From JABMMZ01 sp040386935 (lineage in GTDB: Bacteria > Bacteroidota > Bacteroidia > NS11-12g > UBA955): a stretch of 64,000 nt of DNA. The stretch is taken from assembly GCA_040386935.1 (NCBI GenBank), contig JAZKEQ010000001.1:1-64000 (forward strand), read 5' to 3'. The notes beneath the pieces are model-generated. The model did no database searches. It was not told the DNA's origin and saw only the letters and a program-made list of their open reading frames with translations. Each line of letters begins with the position of its first letter. The stretch's first letter is position 1. The translations under genes were made by a program, and so were the position numbers. Positions 53,947 through 63,600 of the stretch are shown piece after piece.

Positions 53947-53970
53947 GAATTTTCGATATTATTATATGAA

Positions 53971-53998
53971 AGAAGGACTGCAGAAGTAGTCCTTTTTT
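53971..53998 (+). terminator. Terminator after ELWxxDGT gene
   Basis: AAGGACT pairs with AGTCCTT around an 8-base loop, followed by a T-tract. It lies 25 bp after the stop, between two convergent giant genes. Confidence 0.75.
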
Positions 53999-54027
53999 AT
54001 TGCAATATTTTTTTTAAAGGCTAATTT

Positions 54028-57000
54028 TTATCTCAGCAAAGTCACATTGCCTTTTAATATATAGCGTTTGTAATCGTTACCTCTTGCGGTTACTTTATAA
54101 TAATAAACGCCTTGCTGGCAAACCTCATCTTTGTAATAGCCATCCCAACCTTTCATACAATCTGTTGTGCTAAACACCAATTCACCCCAAATGTTATACA
54201 CTTCAAACAGATAGTCGTAAACATATAATCCTTGAGGAACAAATTGATCATTGATTCCATTATTGTCAGGTGAAAATGCATTTGGCATATAGATGACAGA
54301 GTTGGGAACAATCATTAAATCATTGGAGATACTTTCTGCTTCAAAATCAGAAATACTTGACGTTGATTTTTTTACTGCCCTAATTCTATATTGATACTGT
54401 TTCACACCATTTGTAGGCGAAAATATATCTACAAAGAATGTATCCGTAGTTGTTGAAACAAGATCAAACGTATTTTGTTCTGAAAGTCGCAACACTTCAT
54501 AATAAGCTACACCTTCAGGCCATTTTTGATAGGCTGTCCAATGAAAAGCCGGTGGTGCGTATTGCGCCATAGCTGAAGGCTTCAGTAAAACAGTTTTACC
54601 AATACCGGATGCACTACTGGTATCACCACAATCATCGGTTACTTTAATGTAATAAGTATAAGAGTGATTCTGCACATCAACACCCGAAAGTTCTATGTTA
54701 GCATCTTCCCAATTACTTGATCTTATTTTTCCATTTGGCAAGTAGGTCAATACATCCACATAATTACTGCGTTTGTATGTAGACGAAAGTAGCCATTGTA
54801 CTTCAGTATTTTTATTGTCAACGACAGTTGCTGATGCTAATATTGGCTCTGGAATCGTATTGGTCCAAATGGCTTGCGCTTTTGCCGTATCGCTGTAAGA
54901 CAATTGTACTTTTTGGTCGCCAATGGCAACTACCTGATAACTGTGATTGATGGTACATTTCACTGTTGTATCTATATAATTCAACACATCGCCTTTTAAT
55001 ACAGCCAATGTATCATTCATCCAGGCATTCTTAATATTTTGACGAAGCAATAGATATGATGACACAGGCCAGCCGACATAAGCATTCCAATCGACAATAT
55101 TACTGTTAACAGCAGGACTGGCATTTACATGAACTGTGCAATGTGGCTTAGAGCGCACCAACTCTGATTCAGCTCCGCAATAGTTAGATTGCGTTATTTT
55201 AAAACAATGACTTTGCAAAGGATAATTTTTGACATCAACATTGAATAATGTTGCCAAAGGATCATTATCTGTTTTAACAGGCAACCATGCATTTTGATTT
55301 TCTCGATAGAGTGTATAATGACTGAAATCAATATCGGTACCGGGAGTAAAAATTATTTCAGCATTGCCATTTAAAAGACTTGCATTATCAATCTGTATCA
55401 ATCCTACCAATTGTGTATCGGCAGTATGCATGTAGACGTTATCTTTTAAAGTATCACTGCAATTGTTATTGTCGAATACAATCAACTTCAGTTGCTCATC
55501 TCCCACTCTAGGATAATAGCTTGGGGCTTTATTATTACTTATGAACTGGGCATTACTGTACCAAAAATGATTAACACTACCAATAGCAGAAGAACTATTA
55601 TTAATAACCTGTAAACTATCTCCTAAACAGAATTTATGTTTTACAACTTTAAAGTCAGCTTTAGGTTTACTAATCGTAATATTTTGATTCAATGTATCTG
55701 CGCACCCTTTTATATTTTCAGCTATCAATTGTGCATTATAGCTACCTATAGCATTGAATTTCTCGCTGTAATTAAGCAGAGTTGAAGCATGGGTATTTAC
55801 CAGCCATTTATATTTCAATGCCGGATTAATAAGATTTGAAACTGATAGATTTTTAAAATCAACTACTGCGTCTTTACAATATGTATTGACATTAAAAAGT
55901 GCTTTAGGTCGAACAGCAACCATGATGGTATCTTTGGTAAGTACGATATACTGACAATTCAAACTGTCTTTCAGAATTAATTTAGGGTAATAGGTACCGC
56001 TATCGGCATACCGCTTTTTAATATTCGCTGTATTGCTCACCACACCTGTTCCAAAATCCCATTCGGCAGATACTAGCCCTTTACTATTCAATTTAAATTC
56101 AACCTCCAATGGTGCGCAACCTTTTTTATTCAGTACTGAATAATTAGCGACCGGACCGCCAATTTTAACGCCATCTTTGATTGTATAAGTGCTCGAGCAA
56201 CCATTGACATTTTTTATGGTAAGTGAAATATCAAAACTGCCTGGCTGAGTAAACAACTTGCTTGGATATTGCTCATACGACACATACCCTCCTCCCAAAT
56301 CCCATATATAATCTGTAATAGGAAATTCGCTATATTTACTACTGTCTTTAAATTCGGCAAGCAATGGTGGACATTGAATATTGTTATTGACGATACTGAA
56401 TTTAGCTAACAATGCCGGTTGTGTTGCATACACAAACATTTCTTTTTCGAACTTACAGCCAGCAGCATCTGTCAGATAAATTTTCGGTTTGTAATACCCG
56501 GCTTTTTCGTATACATGCTGAATACTTATCGGGCCGTTATATGACTTACCATCGCCCATTACCCATGTGATATTTGCAGGCAATGCTGTTGACAATGAAT
56601 CGACATCTGCTATCATGTTGTACTGCATAGCATCGCACTTCACTTTTGAAGTAACAAACACTTCTGCTTTGGGACCATAAGGTCGCACACCATAGAACTT
56701 CCTTGAAGTACAACCACTGATGCTATCCTCGGCTACTAATACAACCTGCACCAATGTGTCGCCACTAAAAGGCATTTGTTTTATTGTATACTGAATTATT
56801 CCATTCGCATTTGTAGCTTTCACGGTATCGCCATTTACCAGCCAATATTTTTTCTTTAATGCTGTATTTGAATTTGAATCTTTAAGATTAATTGTCAAAG
56901 GCAGGCAGCCTTTCAATGGCCATACTTTAGAAACAACTGTAGGACCCTTAATTGTAATTGTATCTGACGATTCATAGAGACAACCATAGGAATTCCATGC

Positions 57001-59262
57001 TTTCAATTTTGGCATAAAAGTGCCGGGTGTATTGTAGGCGTAATACACTGTATCACCTATTCCACCGGGATTTGCATTACTTGTATCGCCATTACCAAAG
57101 TCCCAATGCTGACGCGCTGCACCGGGGTATCCATTAAAGAAGTAAACCATTTGCGGTGTGCAATTCGGGACAAATTTTGCCGATATCAGTGAGACAGGTC
57201 CGGGCACTTTAAATTTTATCTTAAATGTATCGGAGCATGTTGTTCTTGAATTATGGGCGATTAGTATCACTTCATTTTCACTGTTTCTATCTGCTTTATA
57301 TGTAAACTTAGTCAAATTGGCTTTTTTGCCAACACCTGAAATATTCCAATCGAGTGAAGTAAAACTATCCGATAAATTTTCGATGGTAACGCTATTGTTG
57401 TAGCAAGTATCGAATGTATAAGCAAATGCGGCATTGGGTCCTTTCAAATAAATGGCGCTGTCTTTTGTCATTGTATCTAAACATCCTTTATGGAATGACA
57501 CCAATCGCAACTGCTGGATATACCCCAGCTTTTGCTTGAATTTAACTTTAACACTATCGCGGTTTGACGACATATTTTCGCCCAACACCCAAGACCACCT
57601 GCTGACTATTTTCATCAGATTTTTAGATGTTGTGTTGTAAAATTTCACCGGCTCATCAATACATACCCTGGTTTTATCAAACTTAAAATCAGGCTTAATT
57701 TTCATGCCTGCAAATATTAATGCCTTTGCAGAATCAATACAGCCGTACTTATCTTTTACAAAAAGTTTTAATTTATATATTCCAGTATCGGCATAAGTGA
57801 ATTTCGGATTTGTTACTGCTGTAGTTACCCCATCGTGTTTCACCCATTTATAAGTATAGTTACTATTTAGCGCACTATTGGTTGTATTGGTTATCACAGG
57901 AATAAATGGCACACAACCACCACTGTCCTTCAATTCAAAACTCGCTTCCAATTTTTGTACGGCAATTTTAGGGAACATGAAAGTTTCGCTACAGCCTATT
58001 GAGTCATCAATTTGAACCAATACTTTATAAATGCCTGTATCGTCAAACTGATAGGACAACACACCTTTGGTGGTTTCAAAATTTTGACCGTCAATGAACC
58101 AGGTCCATGTTTTACCTAGCTTTACCGGTGCTTCAAATTTAGAATACAAGGCACCATCACAACTCAATGTATCCAATGTTTTCAGTATTGCTTTTGGTCT
58201 TTCCGATACTATGATGGTGCGGGTAATACTATCGCTGCAACCAACTCCGGACACTTTCAGTTTAATATTGTAAGTGCCTATTTTATTAAAAGTTTTTGTT
58301 GGTTTTTCAAGTGTTGAGGTAGAATTATCTCCAAAATTCCAGGCGTAGTCAAACACTACACTATCGGGGGTTGTGGTACTGGTTAACTGAGGATCGAAAG
58401 GTATGCAACCGGCTGAACTGGCTACACTGAAGTCGGCTTTTATACTGCCGAATTTCACATTCAGCACACTTGTTTTTACATCCTTACAACCATTGGCACT
58501 AAATGCAGTAAGGGTAATGGTATAATTGCCGGCCACACCGTACGACATACTTGGGCTAGCAACGGCAGAGGTAGTACCATCGCCAAAGTTCCAGGTGTAG
58601 GCACTGCTACCACGTGTAGACTTATTAACGAAATTAACATTCATTGGCCCGGTGCACGAGTACTTTTGATTAAACTCAAAGTCGGCCTTAGGAGCAGTGG
58701 TGATGGTGATAAAAGCATTTTTGGTAACTGTATGGCCACAGCCGTTGTAATCTTTAACCGTGAGTATCACATTAAAAGTACCTGCCTTGTTGTATTGCTT
58801 GTAAAAATCGACTTTAGAACCTGATGTAAGTCCATCACCAAAGTCCCAGGTGCAGGTTCTTAAACCTGTATCGCCCAGTATGCACAGGTTTTTAAAGGGC
58901 ACCAGCTCTTTTAAACAATAATTGGGCTGAGGGATTGAGAAATCGGCAATGGGAGATTTTTTAACAACAATGTTGATGGTATCGGTATCTACACCGCCAC
59001 CGGCATCGGTAATGGTAAGTACTACGCGGTACTTGCCTGCATTGGCAAATGTGTATTTGGGATCGGAGATGGAAGAAGAGCCACCATCGCCAAAGTTATA
59101 GTTCCAAGAAGTGATGGTATAGCTTGAGGTACTGAGATTTGTAAAATTTACTATGAGAGGGGCACAGCCTGATGTGTTAGAGGCCGTAGCAGAAGCATTG
59201 ATTAAACCATAGGATTTAAAACAAAATGCTGATAATAATATTAATAGTAAGGCTCTCACCAA
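54028..59262 (-). CDS. Giant PKD-repeat surface protein with gliding-type (CHU_C) C-terminal domain
   Basis: 1744 residues with a signal peptide ('RALLLILLSAFCFKSYG'). At least ten PKD-type modules follow, seen as recurring 'WxFGDGxxS...Y..xGxYxVxLxxxD' blocks ('NYNFGDGGSS', 'TWDFGDGL', 'TWNFGDGT', 'HWDFGNGD', 'EWDFGTGV'). The end is a CHU_C/gliding-motility-associated domain: 'VIYMPNAFSPDNNGINDQF', 'FEVYNIWGELVFSTTDCMKG', 'GVYYYKVTARGNDYKRYILK', then 'GNVTLLR', a type B T9SS signal. There is no ATG: an in-frame TAA lies two codons before TTG 59262, and GTG 59259 follows directly. Probable surface adhesin. A 12-G tract lies 110 bp upstream. Confidence 0.93.
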   Translation of the reverse strand: MVRALLLILLSAFCFKSYGLINASATASNTSGCAPLIVNFTNLSTSSYTITSWNYNFGDGGSSSISDPKYTFANAGKYRVVLTITDAGGGVDTDTINIVVKKSPIADFSIPQPNYCLKELVPFKNLCILGDTGLRTCTWDFGDGLTSGSKVDFYKQYNKAGTFNVILTVKDYNGCGHTVTKNAFITITTAPKADFEFNQKYSCTGPMNVNFVNKSTRGSSAYTWNFGDGTTSAVASPSMSYGVAGNYTITLTAFSANGCKDVKTSVLNVKFGSIKADFSVASSAGCIPFDPQLTSTTTPDSVVFDYAWNFGDNSTSTLEKPTKTFNKIGTYNIKLKVSGVGCSDSITRTIIVSERPKAILKTLDTLSCDGALYSKFEAPVKLGKTWTWFIDGQNFETTKGVLSYQFDDTGIYKVLVQIDDSIGCSETFMFPKIAVQKLEASFELKDSGGCVPFIPVITNTTNSALNSNYTYKWVKHDGVTTAVTNPKFTYADTGIYKLKLFVKDKYGCIDSAKALIFAGMKIKPDFKFDKTRVCIDEPVKFYNTTSKNLMKIVSRWSWVLGENMSSNRDSVKVKFKQKLGYIQQLRLVSFHKGCLDTMTKDSAIYLKGPNAAFAYTFDTCYNNSVTIENLSDSFTSLDWNISGVGKKANLTKFTYKADRNSENEVILIAHNSRTTCSDTFKIKFKVPGPVSLISAKFVPNCTPQMVYFFNGYPGAARQHWDFGNGDTSNANPGGIGDTVYYAYNTPGTFMPKLKAWNSYGCLYESSDTITIKGPTVVSKVWPLKGCLPLTINLKDSNSNTALKKKYWLVNGDTVKATNANGIIQYTIKQMPFSGDTLVQVVLVAEDSISGCTSRKFYGVRPYGPKAEVFVTSKVKCDAMQYNMIADVDSLSTALPANITWVMGDGKSYNGPISIQHVYEKAGYYKPKIYLTDAAGCKFEKEMFVYATQPALLAKFSIVNNNIQCPPLLAEFKDSSKYSEFPITDYIWDLGGGYVSYEQYPSKLFTQPGSFDISLTIKNVNGCSSTYTIKDGVKIGGPVANYSVLNKKGCAPLEVEFKLNSKGLVSAEWDFGTGVVSNTANIKKRYADSGTYYPKLILKDSLNCQYIVLTKDTIMVAVRPKALFNVNTYCKDAVVDFKNLSVSNLINPALKYKWLVNTHASTLLNYSEKFNAIGSYNAQLIAENIKGCADTLNQNITISKPKADFKVVKHKFCLGDSLQVINNSSSAIGSVNHFWYSNAQFISNNKAPSYYPRVGDEQLKLIVFDNNNCSDTLKDNVYMHTADTQLVGLIQIDNASLLNGNAEIIFTPGTDIDFSHYTLYRENQNAWLPVKTDNDPLATLFNVDVKNYPLQSHCFKITQSNYCGAESELVRSKPHCTVHVNASPAVNSNIVDWNAYVGWPVSSYLLLRQNIKNAWMNDTLAVLKGDVLNYIDTTVKCTINHSYQVVAIGDQKVQLSYSDTAKAQAIWTNTIPEPILASATVVDNKNTEVQWLLSSTYKRSNYVDVLTYLPNGKIRSSNWEDANIELSGVDVQNHSYTYYIKVTDDCGDTSSASGIGKTVLLKPSAMAQYAPPAFHWTAYQKWPEGVAYYEVLRLSEQNTFDLVSTTTDTFFVDIFSPTNGVKQYQYRIRAVKKSTSSISDFEAESISNDLMIVPNSVIYMPNAFSPDNNGINDQFVPQGLYVYDYLFEVYNIWGELVFSTTDCMKGWDGYYKDEVCQQGVYYYKVTARGNDYKRYILKGNVTLLR

Positions 59263-59371
59263 ATTTTATAATATAATTAAGACCCTTGAAAAACTAAAAC
59301 GCTGCCTTAATACCCGTAAAATTAGCCAATAATTCTCTAATTTTAGCAATATGGGGCAAAATATGACAATT

Positions 59372-59383
59372 GGGGGGGGGGGG
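59372..59383 (+). repeat. 12-base poly-G tract
   Basis: Twelve consecutive G (C on the minus strand), at the start of the palindromic array and 110 bp upstream of the giant PKD gene's start. Runs of this length are rare in AT-rich genomes and prone to slippage. The count may also be affected by sequencing error. Confidence 0.9.
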
Positions 59384-59393
59384 TGCAGAATCA

Positions 59394-60116
59394 AAGCCCG
59401 GTTATCGGGCGCAATCCCAATGCCAGGGGTGAGCCCCTAGGCAATAGGTAAGGCAAAGTAGTATCCAAGCCCCGCAAATGCGGGGGCGCAATACCCATGC
59501 CAGGGGTGAAGCCCCTAGGCAATAGCAAGGCAAAGTTGCATCCAAGCCCTGAAAGGGCGAAATCCCCATGCCTAGGGTGAAGCCCTAGGCAATGGGCAAG
59601 GCAGCGACAAATCCAAGCCCGTTTATCGGGCGCAATCTCATGCAGAGGTGGTGTAGCCCCTCTGCAATAGCAAGGCAAAGTTGTATCTAAGCCCTGAAGG
59701 GGCGAAATCCCCATGCCTAGGGTGAAGCCCTAGGCATGGGGCAAGGCAGAAAAAATGGAAGCCCCGCACATGCGGGGCGAAATCTCATGCCGAGGTGGTG
59801 TAGCCCCTCGGCATCTCAACAATCATTCAAAAATAATTGGCATCGAAATTTTAGAGGGTTGGGGTACCTAGTGGCGGGGAGTGGTATTTTTTTACCCATG
59901 CATAGGGCTGCACCCTATGCATATAGATTGCGCCCGTAAACGGGCTTGGGGAGCCATTGCCTCTTATATTATGCGTAGGGCTGCACCCTACGCATATGGA
60001 TTGCGCCCCGCATTTGCGGGGCTTTTAAAATTGAAATATTATTAGGATCTAAATTCTTAAAGAATTTACAAGCCCGTTTACGGGCGCAATATGTTACCGA
60101 GGGGTTTAGCCCCTCG
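59394..60116. repeat. Array of nine two-hairpin palindromic elements
   Basis: Each unit has hairpin A (AAGCCC-loop-GGGCGCAAT, stem sequence varying) and, some 10 bases on, hairpin B (ATGCC-AGGGGTGAAGCCCCT-GGCAT type, stem varying). Units in forward orientation start near 59394, 59467, 59543, 59614, 59689 and 59759 (period 70-76 bp, with a conserved spacer containing 'AGGCAAAG'). Two inverted units lie at 59898-59947 and 59971-60024, and a ninth, forward, at 60070-60116. It is GC-rich within AT-rich DNA. It resembles REP/BIME-type repeats, but no transposase is in the window. Confidence 0.9.
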
Positions 60117-60198
60117 CGCCTTACAATCATTAAAAAAAAATTGCCATTCCTGCGAATAATGATGATTTTTGAGGATATACAGAAAGGATTATAGCCCC

Positions 60199-60687
60199 CT
60201 ATCGAATATTCCCTAATCTCTCCTGCTCAGCAAGAAATTTTCTTATTTCATCAATTTGAGATTGAATCATCCATTCCATTTCATGCTCAATTTCGTTATA
60301 ATCCCCTTTTATCAATTTCCCCATATTATTATCTAAAAGATGGAGATATAAATGCAATAATTCATTTGATTCTCTATTCAAAATTTCATCTTTTGGCAAT
60401 TCTCCAACAATATTCAAAATAGTATCTTTAAGAGATATATCTTGATTTTGAGTTGTGTAATAATTCCAAAACCTATATGACCATTTTACTTTTTTTATAT
60501 TATAAATATCAAACTCTAATGCTATTGGATTAAAGTACAAAATAAAAAAAACACGATAATTAAAAATCGCTATTTTTTCACCTTCATTATATGGATAAAA
60601 TGCCCAGCACAAACTATGCTTTTTCAAAACATTCTGAAAAATATTTATTGTCGTTATATATTCAATATCTCTCCTCAGGTAATTCAT
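60199..60687 (-). CDS. Small protein overlapping toxin-like gene; candidate immunity protein
   Basis: 162 residues, no signal peptide or membrane helix, rich in Ile, Asn, Tyr and acidic residues. Its ATG overlaps the TGA of the upstream toxin-like gene by 4 bp (ATGA), so the two are translationally coupled. Composition is AT-rich even for this genome. I recognise no family; 'HEMEWMIQSQIDEIRKFLAE' forms a C-terminal helix. The position directly after a large multidomain protein with a variable-looking C-terminus is where immunity genes of polymorphic toxins are found. Cytoplasmic immunity to the upstream domain is an inference from context only. Confidence 0.75.
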   Translation of the reverse strand: MNYLRRDIEYITTINIFQNVLKKHSLCWAFYPYNEGEKIAIFNYRVFFILYFNPIALEFDIYNIKKVKWSYRFWNYYTTQNQDISLKDTILNIVGELPKDEILNRESNELLHLYLHLLDNNMGKLIKGDYNEIEHEMEWMIQSQIDEIRKFLAEQERLGNIR

Positions 60688-63600
60688 TTAAAAAATAATT
60701 CTAATACTTTGAATTCATCTAATGTCATATTAATGGGTTTATAACCATTAACTACTAGATGCTTTAACTCGTAGGCAAATATAGTTTGTGGAATCTTATT
60801 CTTATAAATTTTAACTAAAAGTCCTGGAGAAATTGGTGTAACAAGGTAGACATCATCTTTTCGGCTTATTGCATCATTCAACCACTGTTTATTGAAAATC
60901 AACCACCATTCATCATTAGACAACTTTTCTCCAGTCCTAGAAAAATACATATACTGATTTGGCATATTCAATGCATTGATTTGCCCCTTATTAACACCTA
61001 TTCCTATATTTTTATAGTTGCCAATTTGTTTGAAAAAAGCCTCCATATGAGGATCAAAACTTCCCAAAAAAGTTGACACCTTTTCAGTACTTAGCTCAAA
61101 CATTTTATCCCCTATCAAAATCGGCCTTCGGCTAATTCCTACAATGGTTTTGAGATTAACCATATGATCCGCCATGAAATATTGCATAATCGCTTCCGTT
61201 TCTTCTTGTGTTTTTCCAACTAAAGATGTTTTCAAATTTTCGATTATCTTATCTTCAATAATGGCAAAGGCATGATAAGTCCCATCTGTTTCTCCTAATA
61301 AAATTCTTGATGTTTTTAAATCAAATTTTACATAAAACCCATTACTGCCAACCACCATATCATACATCTGATCGCCTGCTTCAGATGCAAATGCTTTTGC
61401 CGTGGCATAAAGATTAGTCCCCGGCCCCTCCCATATGCCTTGCTTATCGTCAATATTACGCCATGCTATTTTTATTGAAGCTGATTGATTTTTAGCCAAC
61501 TTAACAAAACTCTTCATTCCAAAATAGGCCATGAACCTAAATTTATTGACGTATTTCAAATAATCCTGAATACCATAAACCCTTATCCAATCATCGCACA
61601 CCCTTTTCCGTAATGCCAGAATATTGTCTGCATGAATGTTGATTTTTGACAAGGTCACCAAATCAGCCTCAATAGCGATCACCGAAGCGATATATGATGC
61701 CGCTAATTCTTTGCTAAATGTTTTACTGGCAGTTTTGACATTAGACATTATCTTGGGAACAGATTTCACCCCTTGTTTAATGACCGTCTTACTCAACTGG
61801 GCCAGCCCTATCACCCCCATCACTTCATTAAATCTGTCTACAACTTTGGCATAGGTTGTATCATTCCCCATATCCGCCAGATTCAGTGTAAGGTTACCCG
61901 CAGCCGCTACCATGTTGCCGACCTCATATGCTGTAGCGGCATATCTTGTAAGTCGTGCCAACTCTGCTGTTTTAAGTATAATTCCTGGGCCAGTTGCTAG
62001 CGTGGCGATATCTACTGCTATTGCCGTTATTTTTCCAGCGTACTGGTTAAATGTTTTATCATCTGAATATTTAAGAAAAACTGCAGGCACCAAAGGCAAT
62101 CCCCCATTTGAACTTTCTTGCATAAAAGCATCAATCATCCCTACATCTGAACTATTACTAAAATATATCAGATCAAAAGGGGAATCAAAGGTATAAGTAG
62201 TCGTTGGTGAATAATCGTAATCATAATACAGTATACCATTGACATAGTGTGTGCTTACTGATTTCACCAATTCCTGACTGAAGGTAATTTTACCATCAAC
62301 CATCTCAATATCGCTATACACAAAATCACCTTCTTTTTTTGAACCGTAATTAATAAAATGGCTGCTCCAAAAAATTGTATGCTTAAGTGGATCAGCCTCT
62401 ATTTGCTGTATTTTTTCATCTACTTTAGAAGAATGTAGCACTAGTCGAGTCAAGGCCTTCATTAATTTAAAATAATTATCAGACCCCATCCCAATTACAG
62501 CATCGTCAATTTCATCGACCAATACTTGCACTAATGGCAAGCCATTGACTTTTACAAACTCCAATGAATCAAGCATTTGATCAATCTGATTATCAGGTGT
62601 TGAATTAATCAACTTTACTGCAACTGTCTCCTCTCCACTACCCCGAATATGCATTATCTCATTGATACCGTTAGAGGCCAACAATCGCAATGCCTTAACC
62701 CTAATATCCAATAACAACTGATTATAAACACCATCATTCATTGTAATGAGAACATCAAAAACTTTTTCAGGATCATTGATTTTATTGAACACTTTTTCCT
62801 GCTGTGCTATTGACAACATGGACAACCGCAAATAATTCTCAAAACTCCACAACCCGTCTACTTTCAACGGTTCATCAAGATTGACCGAATAGGGCTTGTA
62901 ATACTTTGGAAACTTTTTTAACAGCGCATCATATGTGGCAACATTATAATATTTATACTCCTCACCGAGATCATTAATCAATCTAACGATTCGCCTGCAA
63001 TTTCCTTCATTGGATTTATAGTTAATATTTATTTGTGATTTTTGCCACCACTTCCTAGCATCTTCAGTAAGATTTTCTTCATCAAAATATTCATAACATT
63101 CATCTTTCAATTGAATACTTTTTAACATCTCCTTATTAATGAGAGTTAGCGTAGAGATAATGACTCTATTGGGTGAATGAATATACTTGTAATTCCCTTT
63201 ACAGATTTCAAGCAAACAGGATTCCTTCTCAATTCCTGCATAAATAGTATGTATCCCTGCTTTACTATTCCTATAGACAAAAGAATCAATCAGCAAAAAA
63301 TTATCATCCCCTTTATAAAATCCGGAAAAATTTTGCTTGCCATACACTGATGAATTATAACTAACCCCCTTATAAATAAAGCTTGTAACAACACCTATAC
63401 TATTCTTAGATGTATTCGACAGTATTTCATTTTTCCCGCCAGTATAAGCCATACTAAAATATATTGCCCCAATAGAATCTGAATGAAGTGTAATTAGGCC
63501 TCCATCAGGTTGCACAAATTTCAAATACCCGCTATCAGCAATCCCCAAATCTGCTAGGGTTCGTCTTTTATTTTTTATTATTTTTCCCTCTATCGCTTTC

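Larger units (their letters stand above)
59263..60198. other. 936-bp gene-free region: promoter side, G-tract and palindrome array
   Basis: No convincing coding sequence on either strand. Short open frames here are formed by the palindromic repeats themselves. The first 80 bases upstream of the PKD gene are AT-rich; on the minus strand an imperfect -7-like sequence (CATATTTTG, 59356-59364) is present. The last 80 bases before the candidate immunity gene's 3' end show nothing. Confidence 0.7.

Noticed and set aside
59391..59939. Open frames of 107 and 67 codons on either strand within the palindrome array
   Set aside because: They consist of translated repeat units with no stable composition; the repeats themselves explain the absence of stops.
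59394..60116. CRISPR array
   Set aside because: Units are palindromic, vary in sequence with compensation, include inverted copies and have conserved rather than unique spacers; no cas genes.
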